The notes under the pieces: generated by a model | Seen by the model: only the letters and a program-made list of their open reading frames with translations | Database searches by the model: none | Told to the model about the DNA's origin: nothing | Translations under genes and position numbers: made by a program | Assembly (NCBI GenBank): GCA_947462335.1 | Contig: OX381710.1 | Location: 58,722,842-58,786,841, forward strand | DNA length: 64,000 nucleotides | Origin: Harmothoe impar | Taxonomy: Eukaryota > Annelida > Polychaeta > Phyllodocida > Polynoidae | Reading direction: 5' to 3' | Part shown: positions 35,957-46,272 of the stretch, one piece after another | Layout of the letters: the number at the start of each line of letters is the position of its first letter | How positions within the stretch are numbered: position 1 is the stretch's first letter

Positions 35957-38900
35957 TCATATCTCTAAAGGACTCGTTGTCACACCGTCAGAATGCACGC
36001 GACGCTTATAATACAAGTAGCGCACGCCGTCTTTCTCTATGGTGTAGGTGACCATTTTGTTTCGCACCACTTTGAAGTTTCTATTTACAGCAATGAGAGT
36101 TTTTCGTTGGCGAAGAACATCCAAGAAGTCGTCTGGTTCCTGAGGGTTTTGTTTCTTCTGTACGCCTTTTGCACTCCATTTTTTGGATTTTCTTTCACCG
36201 GTGTCGCTGACTCGATCGTAGCAAATGTAAGTCTTAGGGTTGAGACTTAGGATCCCGTCACCTTCCCACTCCGCTTTCATAAGCCCCGAAGTTCTCAGAT
36301 CGTGAAGGTACCGTCTCTCACAACATCCGCCGGGCGGCGGACATCATTCTCGCACTCTTTCCGTTTTTGTCTTCACAAAAAGCTCTAAGTGATCGTCGCA
36401 CACCGCTGTCGGAAGCCACTTTCGTTTCTCTCTGAAGTATGTCTCTCTCAGGCGAGGTTTGACTAGGTCATCCAACGTGTCACCGCTGAGAGCCATGTAA
36501 AGACTGTCGGTGTCCATTTGACAAAGGGCATAATCGCGCCGATCGACGAATCTATCCAAGAAGTCGTATGTGAACTCTAACATTTTCAACTTCGCGTACT
36601 GGTATACCATGAACCCTATTTGAATAGGGAGGTTGTTGTTGACTGTTTTCGGTTGTAGTTCGACTTCAAACAGATCGGAACTCAACTCGGACGCCTTTTT
36701 GAAGCGCCACGAATTGGCCAATAGTTCGAACTTCCGACTGTCAGTGTATCTCACCGCCGTGTGTTTTTCTTTGTTGCAGATTGTTTTACCGTACGTAGCG
36801 TTTCCCATTAACTTGTAACAGTCTGACAGAATTTTCTCGTTCTCGTTCACGTCGCCAAGTCTTCGCGCCGCCGTTACTTCGTCCGCGAAACCGGCAAAGG
36901 AGCGTTTAGGTAGGTATTCTACCACCAGCTGCACTTTGGTGACTATCAAACCGTGCTCTAAATACCACTTGAGAAGCGGCGTTCCCAAGAGAATATTTTT
37001 TCCGTGGTAACTCCCTATCAGACATCTCTGAGGCGTGTTCAACAGCTTTTCTTCCTGCGCAAAGTCTGACATGTGAGGTCCTATGTCCGATTTTGAAACG
37101 GTCGCGTTCTTGAAAACGGGGGTCATTTCTTCGAAGAAGTCTCGTAGGTGAGGCGGCGTAGTGATGTCCACTTGAACTAAACCGAACATTTTCTCCTCTT
37201 TCACAGCGGAAAGGATGTCGCTCTCGCTCATCGCGTTTCGAGACACTTTCAAAGCGTCAACCTTCCAGCGTTGTTGGGAGGCCTTGACCCGCTCATCTCG
37301 ACGCTTCATCTCTCGCCATTCGCACTCCCACACGACGACCAGCTTGTGACCTAGCGCTTTCAAGTAAGCGCTTACTCTGGTCGTTCTGTCGCGTCTCTCC
37401 TCTCTCAGTGAAGCGCACTGATATCGGTGCGACGGTATGCACTCGTGAGCGTGGAACCAACACCCGTGAAACTGGAAAACCGTATTAGAGGCCGCGTGAA
37501 ACCCGTCCACGCGAATTCTCCGACAGCCTACAACCATCTCGCCGCCGTTCAAAGCGTGGCGCAGTTTCACGTCGCGGTCGTGCTCTACGAAGCGTAACCA
37601 GCGCTGTGAGAGTTTCTTTGCCTAATTTCGGGCTTGAACTCGGTCTCGGGCCGTCTCACCGCGTAATAGCCCGTGCAGTGCGCTTCGCTCATGCAGCGCA
37701 AGTACAGAGAGTTAGTCCTAGGATGTGTTGGCACGGTCTCGCTTCTTCGCCGTACTTGTGCTCCCTTATCCGCGTGGTGCCCTTCTCGTGAAATCTATGG
37801 AAGATGATGGAAGGACCGCCGACTAGATTTTCTTTGATCAGAGCGTGGAGGACGGCGTCGGACTGGGGGAACGTTGTGAACGCGTCTTCTAGGTTTTGGA
37901 AGAGGAACCGTAAAGTCAAACCGGCGAGAGAAACTCCGTCTTTCAACATGTCAAAATTTAGCGTGATTTTTCAGAGCTTGTATGAAAGGTTTGACGTCTT
38001 TGTTGTTGTAGTGGATCAAGTAGTCTTCCATAGTTTGCATCTTCTCGTCGGACCAAACTTTCTGACATGCGGCGTAGTCGGATTCGGACATTTTGACGCC
38101 CGTCAGCTCGCTGTCGAAAGCCGATCTCGGTGGCAGCGTTCTGTTTGCCAGTTTCCTGGTAGACGTCATCCATTCGTAAGGAAAGTGACCTTTCTCTTCG
38201 TTCCTGGTGAAAGCTCGCAAATAGGTCGCGTAGTTGTAACCGGGTGCCAAATAGTTGACTACGTCCAAGAAAACCGTGTGCTGTGTGTAAACCGCCAAGT
38301 ATTGATTGCTTCTCTTTATGACGCTGAATTCTTGGTTTCTTCGGTCTCCGGAGGCGAAGAACGAGTGAAGGCGCATTTTGATCAGGTTCAAGTCGTAACG
38401 CCCCGAGTTGAAGCCCACGACTGGAGCTTGACGGATGTATCTCAGAAGACGCTTCTTCAGTTGAACTAACGGGTGTCTGGTCTGAGCCGCAGCGAAGCCG
38501 CCTGGAGAAGGGGTGAACGTCGCCTCCTCCAGCAGGAGAGCTTCACCTATCGCCGCATCTAACTTCGCTAAGGTCGGTCGGTAAAGTTCTAGCACAGCTT
38601 CCCCGATGACTTTGGCGTTCTCGTTTATGTGATTTAAAACTCGGTCCAACAAGGGGTCGGAATCTGCGTCGGATTCTCTGACGAAGCAGACGGGCCCCTC
38701 CCACCCCGGAAAGTCGGATGCGACGCTAGCCGACAAAGGGACGTGATCCCACAGCAGGGACACGTGTTCCGTCGACGGTTCTTTGCACGGTCTGAAGAAA
38801 GCCTCGAAATCGAAGGCGATCTTGTAAGGGTAGATTCCGGAATGTCCGTCGGGGGGAAAAATGGAGAAGTCTGCTAGCGCTTCGAAAATCGTTCTCGAAT

Positions 38901-39569
38901 TTTGGTAGATGCCGCCTACGTAGCGCAACTTGACTTGTCGGCAAGAGGAAAGCTGGTTCCTGTGTCTCTTCAGCAAGAACTCTGTGGTGAACGCCGCCTT
39001 ACACTTGCAACATTCGCCGTCAGGTGTAGGTTGACTTTACCTCGGGCGGCCAGAGTTCTGGAAGGCGGTCTGATCAGAGTAACGCGTCTTCTCAACTTCC
39101 GCCCCGGCACTTGACGCGACGCGGTGTAAACCGCTATCTGTACGTCAAACAAGTTCTCTAACGCGGGTAAGTCGCGGATGTTCAGACCCGGAAAGGATTC
39201 AGGTGTGGCAGCGGGACAGAACTGACGTAACAAATCTGAAGCGCGCTTGCTGGTCTTGTCTCGTCACTCAACTCGCCGGTTGGTAGCCTGAAGTTTGTTA
39301 CACTCACGCGAGTCCCGTGCATCCTGACGCCCGTTTGTATCGCAGGCCAATTCGCCGTGAACGTTTCCTCCCTGTTCGGTACAGCACATATGCGCGGAGG
39401 GACGGTCACCCCGTCCAGAGATTCGCGTCGACAGGCGATCTTTCGGCAATCGCCTTCGCCGCATAAGAGGGCAAAACTTAGGTACTACTCTACAATTTTC
39501 TACGTGTCTCTCGTGGTTGTACGGTCTTTTAAACATTTTGAAACACTTTTCGCATACGTACTGTGTCAT
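35957..39569 (-). pseudogene. protein-primed family B DNA polymerase (Polinton pPolB), interrupted
   Basis: This is the replicative polymerase of Polintons, seen as successive conserved blocks on the minus strand. The start (ATG at 39569) opens a C-x2-C..H-x4-C zinc-finger-like segment. The exonuclease part (38976-37951) has AFDFEAF (Exo I), GFNSGRYDLN (Exo II) and YNNKDV (Exo III). A MLKDGVS..GGPSIIFHR block lies at 37949-37689. The palm (to 36344) has KLMGNATYGK (motif B) and MDTDSLY (motif C). The conserved C-terminal block ends at 35957. Reading is broken by frame changes near 39240, 39010, 37951, 37713 and 37615 and by an in-frame TGA at 36344-36346. The change near 37713 falls in motif A, where the catalytic aspartate is not visible. 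Either the gene is decaying or some breaks are assembly errors. AATAAA hexamers on the minus strand lie just downstream (35870-35890). Confidence 0.85.
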
Positions 39570-39609
39570 GTTTTTTTTTCACTCAGTTACCAACTACTTA
39601 GCCGTCTAA

Positions 39610-39660
39610 CTATCTATCTATCTATCAATCTATCTGTCTATCTATCTATCTATTTATCTT
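39610..39660. repeat. TATC/GATA microsatellite upstream of the polymerase
   Basis: Repeated TATCTATC tracts sit between the polymerase start and the stop of the PC4-like gene, about 40-90 bp upstream of the polymerase ATG. Confidence 0.85.
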
Positions 39661-39761
39661 TCTGTCTGCTGTCTGTGTATCCGTCTGTCTGTCTCATACA
39701 GCGTACGTCAAAACGCTGCGTGTGTGTGTGTGTGTGTGCGCGCGTGAGCGTTGAGCGTCTC

Positions 39762-41330
39762 TCATTCCGAATCTATGCCGAGATATTTCAGAATGATCTC
39801 TGTTTTGTCATCCAACTCTTTGAGCGCTCTGGCGGACAGCGTCACTCCCTGCTGTGTGGGTTTTTTGTCAGGACCTTCGTACTTGCGCACGTGGACGAGG
39901 TTCTTACCGCTGTAGTAGCTCACAGCTGCGTACACTTCGCCCTCCTCATCCAGCACTGTGAACCAGGGGGTGTGATTAGGTTTTCCTTGCGCGGCCGCTG
40001 TGTCGCGTATGCGCACCACTGCGCGGATATCGGCGATGCGTGCTATGAGCTCGCACAGCGCGTCGGCCGTGAAGTGCACTCGCTTGCTTCTGGTCAGAGA
40101 CGCCTCTTTCACCTGGCCGTCTTTTGTGTAGCGCGGCCTCCTAGACAGTCTAGCCACGTCCTCCCAGATCTCCAGCGTCAAAGCTCCGTCTAAGCAGAAC
40201 TCTAACCCGAGAGGACGGGAGAAGGTTTTCTCTGCTTCTTCTCGTCCATCTCGTTCTTTTTCTTGTATTTTTCTCTTCTTACTAGGCCTTGTTGTTCTGG
40301 AACTCACCTTAGAACGTTTCACACCCGCAGGATGAGTAACACCATCAGCGTGAGCTGAATCAGCAGCAGAACCGATAGCAGGAGCAGCGTCAGCGCTGGT
40401 GGTATCCGAGGCCTCTTTGTTGGAACAGCGCAGCCACACGCCGTCGGTGCTGAGTGTAGCGGTAGAAGATGAAGCGCCGCCGCCCTCGTAAGGTGGCGGT
40501 GAGGGCAGTCGCCACGGACCGGACGGGACGCTACTAGTGGAGGAAGTGAGGTCGAAAGGTCGAAGAGGGAAGCCGAAAAACGTACCGCCCACCCCTTTCC
40601 CTTCGGGTTGTTCGTACGCCTCGTCGTCAGCGTCGTTCTCTGTCTCACCCTGTTGCTGCTGCTCCTCCTCCTCCTCCTCCTCCTCTTCTTCTCGGTTTAG
40701 GGGCTGAGTGTCCGAATAGCTGTCACTCTCAGCGCGAGCGGCGTCGAGGGCGTCGGTCCATGTAGTGGTGGAGGAGAGGGGCTGTGCAACGTGCGGCAGG
40801 TCATCAAAGTCATCAACAGTAGTGGGGAGGTAAAAACCCGGTTGCCAGTACTGCGCTGTGCCAGGAGCGTTGTCGTCAGTAGTAGTAGCGGTAGCAGCAG
40901 GTGCAGCAGAAGCAGCAGCAGCAGCAGCAGCAGCAGGCGCAGCAGCCTCAGCAGGCGCAGCAGTAGCAGGCGCAGCGGTAGCAGGTGCAGCAGCAGCAGC
41001 AGCAGCCGCAGCAGGCGGGGCGGCAGTAGCAGCCGCAGCGCGCTTAGCAGCAACGTGTACCGTCGCGAGTGTAACAACGTTGCTAGCACGACGACTACTA
41101 CCAGTAGTACTACTACTACTACTACTACTACTAGTACTACTACTGCTACTACTACTGCTACTACTACTACTACTGCCGCGAGCGCTCGCTACAGCGGGAG
41201 GGTGATAAGACCAAGCGGCTGCGGCGGTAGTCTCATGTTCAGTAGCAAGAGGAGGCACTGACGCTAAACGAGCGCTGTTCCGCGTAGTCTTCTTGTTCTT
41301 GGACGGCGCTAGGTGTTGTCTTTTGCTCAT
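39762..41330 (-). CDS. low-complexity protein with tandem PC4-like domains (candidate ssDNA-binding protein)
   Basis: The frame is fully open. I chose the ATG at 41330 (MSKRQHLAP, 522 residues) over upstream in-frame starts because it has a CACCATGA context and lies about 60 bp below a TATA box. The N-terminal 360 residues are low complexity: poly-Ser from an AGT-type repeat, Ala/Pro-rich, then an acidic Glu run. Basic KRSK and KKRK clusters near residue 335-355 could be nuclear signals. The C-terminal 150 residues look ordered. The last part (VSYYSGKNLVHVRKYEG..KKPTQQGVTLS) has the pattern of the PC4/p15 ssDNA-binding fold, and the preceding part (LTLEIWEDV..TKDGQVKEASLTRSKRVHFT) looks like a second, more divergent copy. 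By inference it coats displaced single strands during protein-primed replication. No homologue was checked. It is intact, unlike the neighbouring polymerase. Confidence 0.75.
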   Translation of the reverse strand: MSKRQHLAPSKNKKTTRNSARLASVPPLATEHETTAAAAWSYHPPAVASARGSSSSSSSSSSSSSTSSSSSSSSTTGSSRRASNVVTLATVHVAAKRAAAATAAPPAAAAAAAAAPATAAPATAAPAEAAAPAAAAAAAASAAPAATATTTDDNAPGTAQYWQPGFYLPTTVDDFDDLPHVAQPLSSTTTWTDALDAARAESDSYSDTQPLNREEEEEEEEEEQQQQGETENDADDEAYEQPEGKGVGGTFFGFPLRPFDLTSSTSSVPSGPWRLPSPPPYEGGGASSSTATLSTDGVWLRCSNKEASDTTSADAAPAIGSAADSAHADGVTHPAGVKRSKVSSRTTRPSKKRKIQEKERDGREEAEKTFSRPLGLEFCLDGALTLEIWEDVARLSRRPRYTKDGQVKEASLTRSKRVHFTADALCELIARIADIRAVVRIRDTAAAQGKPNHTPWFTVLDEEGEVYAAVSYYSGKNLVHVRKYEGPDKKPTQQGVTLSARALKELDDKTEIILKYLGIDSE

Positions 41331-41388
41331 GGTGGTGACTGTAGAGAGCAGCAAAAGAATGAGTGAGTGAATGGAGGTTTCCAGACCC

Positions 41389-41396
41389 CTTATATA
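41389..41396 (-). promoter_or_regulatory. TATA box of the PC4-like gene
   Basis: TATATAAG on the minus strand about 60 bp above the chosen ATG. The same CCCCTTATATA context stands above the minus-strand gene of element B. Confidence 0.65.
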
Positions 41397-42252
41397 CGCC
41401 TTCTCGCTTCTAGAGCTAAGCTACTTACTGACCCTGTTCAGCTGCCGCCGGCTGGCCGGCGGCCATTCACAAAGAGAAACAAAAGACATAAGGCATGACG
41501 TTTTCAGCTGGATCCCTTTCCCCCCTTTTGAGAGATCGACTGTCATGAGCTAAGCCACTTAACACCCTGTTCAGCAATTCAACGCGCATTAGCTGTATAA
41601 AGGATTAAACGGTTGCTGCCGTCGACTGACCGGCGGCCATTCACAAAGACATAAGGTATGACGTTTTCAGCTGGATCCCTTTCCCCTCTTTTTTTTTTTG
41701 AGGGATCCACTGTCATGAGCTAAGCCACTTACCACCCTGTTCAGCCATTCAGCGCGCGTTAGCTGTATAAAGGATTAACGGTGACGAGCTTAGAGTGTGT
41801 GTACAAAAAAAAACTACAGGAGGCTTGAAGCAGGACCCCCCTAAGACGAACGTGTCTGTCTGTGAGTAGAGGCGTGTGCATGTGGTGAGCGACTTAAGTG
41901 TAAGACAAAAAAAAAATCACCACCTCCTGCCGTGGTGAGTAGACCGGGCCGGCCAGGCGGCGGCCGGCTAGTTCAATAGACTAAGGCTGTGCATGAAAAA
42001 AATCCGATTTTCACCTGACCTCTGACGTTTGTTACAATGAATGTCAGAGGGAGGGAGACGTCCTCAGGTAGGGGGTAGGAGGTAAGGCTAATGGATGAGG
42101 AAGAAACACCGTTTTCAGCTGGTCTCCACGGATAGCGATGACACACCCCTCGTCATCTAAGCTCTTAAGGAGCGGAGCGGTTGAAAAAGCGTCATGCGGA
42201 CAGGTCGCTACACAGCTGGAGTGCTGTTGGAAATGGGATTAAACTCCCTCTG

Positions 42253-42260
42253 TATAAAAA
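42253..42260 (+). promoter_or_regulatory. TATA box of the Death-domain gene
   Basis: TATAAAAA about 150 bp above the ATG at 42405. The presumed 5' leader includes a CCG/CCACCG repeat (42318-42390). Confidence 0.6.
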
Positions 42261-42317
42261 GCTCTGATTTCTGTTGGAAAAAAACCATATCGCCTCTGAC
42301 CACAGTAACGTCTACTA

Positions 42318-42323
42318 CCACCA

Positions 42324-42388
<65 letters not shown>

Positions 42389-42390
42389 GC
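42318..42390 (+). repeat. CCG/CACCGC trinucleotide repeat in a 5' leader
   Basis: A near-pure run of CCG and CAC triplets just before the Death-domain gene start. It creates Ala- or Arg-rich shadow frames that I do not accept as genes. Confidence 0.85.
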
Positions 42391-42404
42391 CAAGACGAGA
42401 CGAG

Positions 42405-43145
42405 ATGGCTCAAGCTATTCCACTTTCAAGCTCGCCTTCACCGCCTTGTCCACCTGAAAAAAAGTTAATGCGGCTTGAAGACGTGAGACGCGCGAGGCAG
42501 ACCGATGGGGAGAACAGAGAGGTAGGACAGCGGCGGTTAGCCTATAGCGACGCCTTGCTTCGTCAACTAGGTAAAGAGTTGAGCGGCTGTTGGAGAGAGT
42601 TGGGCAGTAGCTTAAAAGTTACCGCCGCCCGTATGGATGCTCTAGTAGAGCGCAGTGTCAAGACACCGGAGGAGCTGTGTACGGCGATGTTCCGAGTCTG
42701 GTGGGGTGAAACCCCGCATCGTCATAGATGGGGAGAGCTCGGTCGCGTCTTCACCCGCATTAGACGCGTGGAACTGTTGGCTCAGTGGATGTCCCTTCTC
42801 CACAGACAGGGGTTGGATTTCGAAAACCCCGACTCGCGCGCGATGCATAAGCACTTGGGCACCCTCGGCAGACGTCTAGGTAGCAGGTGGAAAGAGGTGG
42901 GGGACCATTTAAAATTGTCGCCTGAGAGGTTAGATAAGATCGCTGAAGAATGCGAATACGGAGGAAGTCCCGCTGAGTGGGCCTTCCGAGTGTTGAAAAT
43001 GTGGCAAGATGAAGCTGACGGTGCCGGCGGTACACCTTTTGAACTCCTTCGAGTGTTGACTGAGGACATGGGAAAGTTTGACCTCGGCATCGCAATATTA
43101 CTTGACTTTATCAAGCAAGAAACAACGAGAACGACGGACATGTGA
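42405..43145 (+). CDS. protein with two tandem Death-domain-like repeats
   Basis: 246 residues, open, ATG in an ACGAGATGG context. Two repeats with a period of about 100 residues are visible. Repeat 1 (about 51-122) contains LLRQLGKELSGCWRELGSSL and AMFRVWWGE. Repeat 2 (about 149-236) contains HLGTLGRRLGSRWKEVGDHL and RVLKMWQDE. The spacing of leucines, the Trp in the second helix, an I/L-D-x-I/L in helix 3-4 and the M-x2-W near helix 5 fit the Death-domain fold of apoptosis and innate-immunity adaptors. It has no membrane segment, enzyme motif or other domain, so it would act by homotypic binding to host Death-domain proteins. By inference it was captured from the host and modulates cell death or signalling. 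The stop codon directly touches the right terminal repeat. The fold assignment needs a profile search. Confidence 0.7.
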   Translation: MAQAIPLSSSPSPPCPPEKKLMRLEDVRRARQTDGENREVGQRRLAYSDALLRQLGKELSGCWRELGSSLKVTAARMDALVERSVKTPEELCTAMFRVWWGETPHRHRWGELGRVFTRIRRVELLAQWMSLLHRQGLDFENPDSRAMHKHLGTLGRRLGSRWKEVGDHLKLSPERLDKIAEECEYGGSPAEWAFRVLKMWQDEADGAGGTPFELLRVLTEDMGKFDLGIAILLDFIKQETTRTTDM

Positions 43146-43896
43146 ATTGTTGTGTTTTATTTTCATACGTCTTCTTTATTAGTAAGTAAAAAAATAATAA
43201 TATCATAACAATTAAGACGCGCGCCCTCTTAAAGTGTCACTTCCTCCAGTCGCAGCTGATCGCCTCATCGAAGCACGTGATAAACAAAAAAAACACGAAG
43301 AGACACGCTTCTTCCTCTCGAGAGGAAGAAGCGTGTCTCTCGATTGAAATCTTTTTCTTTTCTTTTTTTCTTAAAAGAGACAAACGCCCCTTAGAGTGCC
43401 CCCCCACCCCCCTAGAGTGCCCCCCTCCCCCCTCCCCCCCTCCCCCCCACCACCCGCCCCATGCATCCTAAAAGCGCCCCCCTCCCCATGCATCTTAAAG
43501 GGGTCACGTGATCAATCAGGTCACTTCCGGTCACGTGATCCTCAATCAGGTCACTCACTTCCGGTTGGCCATTAGGTCATGTGACGTCACTTCCGGTCAC
43601 GTGACTCATCAGGTCACTTCCGGTCACGTGATCCTAAAGTAGGTCACTTCCGCTCCCCTAAGTAGGTCATATGACGTCACTTCCGGTCCATAAGTAGGTC
43701 ATATGACCTCACTTCCGGTCACGTGACCAAATGGCGGCCTCTGATTGGCTAACTAGGTCACGTGACCTCACCACTAATCCCCTAAGTAGGTCACTTCCGG
43801 TCACGTGACCAAATGGAGGCCTCTGATTGGCTGCAGGTCGATTGAGTAATAAACAGTACTTAACTATAGTCCCGTTCCGATACATACTATACTACT
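43146..43896. repeat. element A right terminal inverted repeat
   Basis: Inverse of 35322-35867 at both its inner and outer edges, with the same ETS-like, CRE-like and CACGTG blocks. It is about 200 bp longer because of an insert (about 43270-43500) holding a perfect palindrome and C-rich runs. Confidence 0.85.
43299..43340. other. 42-bp perfect palindrome
   Basis: The arms AGAGACACGCTTCTTCCTCTC and their exact complement are joined without a loop. It lies 154 bp after the Death-domain gene stop and is absent from the left terminal repeat. Confidence 0.9.
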
Positions 43897-43902
43897 AGTA
43901 TC

Positions 43903-45269
43903 TGTTCTGTCAAACAAGTGTATCCTTCTGTGTAACATTCTTGCTATCCTGCATGTTACCAAATGCCGTGTTGGAGTTTTATGAAGCTATCTCTGTTATG
44001 TTAATGTTGTTCATCTATAGGTGGTTCCCTAAGTATGCAGCGGCACAGTGGACCTTTGCATGATATACACATCCTTTCTACAGGGGTCCCGTCTTTATCT
44101 TGGTATTTCCCCTGAGTGCTCTCATGGAAGAATGATGTTCCCTGACTGCTGTGCAGGGTCATAGATCAACATAAGTAGTGCGCAGTCTACACTAAAGTGA
44201 CGTATATTGGGGTGGGGGGGGGGGGGTAGAGCCTGAACACACAATATGGGAGTAACTTTACTTCTGATTCGTACTGTTTATTTCCCAGGGACCTATAAAA
44301 CCCAGTATACAATTTAGCTTGGTAAAACCACACAAAATGAATGTATTAGCTATTCTGCCCTAGCGGCGTGCCATAGCAGTACAGGTCGCCTGCAGCAGTG
44401 TGGCACGGCTGTGGTAGCAGACCCAGGACACCGGCCGGGACCCAGTGTCTCTGAGCCACTCGTATTGATTTCTGGGACATCGCCTGAGCTGCTCACTCTG
44501 GGCATTACTCAGCATTCACAGGAGCAGCTACTCGGAGCGGTTCCTACTACAGAAGGCCGCTTTAAGGGCAATTTCCCATTACTATAATGCATCTAGGATC
44601 TGGCAAGAGGTCAAAATGGTACACGAGCGTCAGTAGACAGGCAGCATATACTGTAACCCTGGAGGAGTGCTGGAGATGCGGCCTTCCTTCAAGCCTGGCG
44701 TCCTGAGTCGTAGGTAGGTGGGTACCTTGTACTTATAGCAGACAGATACAGAGCGCAGCTTTGGGCTATACAACACTGTACCCCATCCGTACAGCACACA
44801 ACACCCATACATCCATACTATAGATAACCCAACCCCAGCACATGATAGAGAAAGCCAGACAGCGGGAGACTGGGTCTGACCAGGATATTGGGGGATAGTC
44901 GGCACTGACATGAGGTTGGATATCGTGCCTTGACAAGGTCAGGTAACATGTTGCGGACCGATAGATCAATTGACACGATAACGTCCAGGTTGGGGATTCG
45001 CCATGGCATTTATTTCACGGAGGGAAGCATGGAGTGTGGCATTTTGAAAGGTTTATGGATTTAGGGCACCCTAGCTATACGGATGTTGAATTTCAGCATC
45101 TAACATGCATGAGATGGGTGGAGCATCTAATCCCCAGGGAGAATGGGAGTCATGGCAAGAGGGTATAATACGTTCATTCATGACATGCAACGTGGAAATG
45201 CACCTTTTTGCGAAGGCACAATAACTAATGTGTTTGGGAATGCAAATACATGCACTGGGCATTCATACA
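43903..45269. other. host sequence between the two Polintons, left part
   Basis: No gene is supported. A poly-G run lies near 44213-44226. Confidence 0.45.
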
Positions 45270-45915
45270 CCCAGTAAACACACCTACGTTGTTTAAACGT
45301 AATTACAGTACGTAATTACAACGTCCAGATGTAAGGGTTGCTTCACGTTATTCAACGTAAATAAACGTTATTTAACGTTTATATATGTTATGTAAACGTT
45401 ATTTTGAGGTTAATTACACGTTATTCCCACGTTAAATTACGTTGGGCAAATATTATGATGTGGGTTCGAATCCTGTATCTATCAGTTTGCTTAACCTGTA
45501 TCATTTCCTTGCCATCTGAGAGAGAATGACAAAGACAGAGACAGGGGTCGACAGAGACAAACAGGGAGAGTTTTTTTTCATATTTTTCAAAGTATTTTAG
45601 TTCTATATGATATATACAGTTCCATATTACCATATCCAATGCACTAAGTGCCTACATTCTCTTTCTCTCACATGGGAAATTAATAAAATGTCATCAGGTC
45701 CCTAATATTGTATATCATGACAAAATATCACCAGGCAATCGAAATGGTATGGTACCATGTTTTAGTCATATAGAAAAAGTAATGCTAGTTACAGGATTCG
45801 AAACCACAAGATGACATTTAAATATTTTATCTAAAAGATTTAAATGTCGGGAAATGTTGGGTATTAACTACATTAAGACATTATGTCTTTGCCTTTGTAC
45901 ATGAGTACGAATATT

Positions 45916-45990
45916 GGCAGCTCTAAGAAGGGAACCCTCCACCTTGTGATATACAATCCACTGCTCTAGCGACTGTGCTAACCGGCCCTC
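45916..45990 (-). repeat. tRNA-like segment, left arm
   Basis: On the minus strand it reads GCCGGTTAGCACAGTCGCTAG..GAGGGTTCCC, with A-box- and B-box-like parts. It is the inverted partner of 46661-46733. No clear cloverleaf. Confidence 0.55.
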
Positions 45991-46161
45991 TCTATATAAC
46001 GGCCTATATAACGATCATGTAACAATGATATAGTTTTAAAGCCAACACATGTTAGCAGGTCCACAGGGCCCATACGGACCGAAGTGAATCTGTCTTTAGA
46101 TATAACGGCCAATGATGATGAAAATTGGGCATTAGAATTGTCTATATTGAGGTATTACATA

Positions 46162-46272
46162 AGGGACCTTTAGCAAACCCCACGTAGCTCATTTAAGCTA
46201 GACATATCCTATGTTTTTAGCACTGCTACGTCTGCATTTAATGAGCTTTTACGTGGTTGCTAAAGGTACCTA
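46162..46272. mobile_element. small MITE, GGGACCTTTAGCAAACC family
   Basis: GGGACCTTTAGCAAACCC..ACGTAGCTCATTTAA on the left is inverted as TTAATGAGCTTTTACGTGG..TTGCTAAAGGTACC on the right. The same end occurs at 46379-46560 and, singly, at 63557-63592. Confidence 0.65.

Larger units (their letters stand above)
41355..42404. promoter_or_regulatory. divergent promoter region with repeated module
   Basis: This region separates the minus-strand PC4-like gene from the plus-strand Death-domain gene. A block ACTGTCATGAGCTAAGCCAC..TTAGCTGTATAAAGGATTAA occurs at 41539-41609 and again at 41709-41779. A partner block ATGACGTTTTCAGCTGGATC occurs near 41495 and 41660, with TTTTCAGCTGG again at 42112. Parts of both blocks reappear inverted in element B (52400-52545). 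G/C-rich GGCCGGCGGCC-like patches occur at 41450 and 41950. Confidence 0.6.
35322..43896. mobile_element. Polinton element A: replication / host-interaction segment (8575 bp)
   Basis: The element starts AGTAGTATAGTATG and ends with its inverse. It is flanked by the perfect 6-bp duplication AGTATC (35316-35321 and 43897-43902). AG..CT tips, a 6-bp duplication and a short tandem repeat at the very tip are established hallmarks of Polintons/Mavericks. Genes: broken family B DNA polymerase and an intact PC4-like protein on the minus strand, and an intact tandem Death-domain-like protein on the plus strand. It lacks integrase, ATPase, protease and capsid genes, which are all in element B. Because it has both ends and its own duplication it is a complete transposed unit, not a fragment of B. 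Confidence 0.9.

Noticed and set aside
39357..40193. 278-codon plus-strand frame
   Set aside because: Antisense to the polymerase N-terminus and the PC4-like C-terminus; its sequence is derived from TATC and GT repeats and has no domain.
40791..41261. Ser- and Ala-rich frames on the plus strand opposite the PC4-like gene
   Set aside because: They are shadows of trinucleotide repeats. The minus frame continues into an ordered C-terminal domain and has a TATA box.
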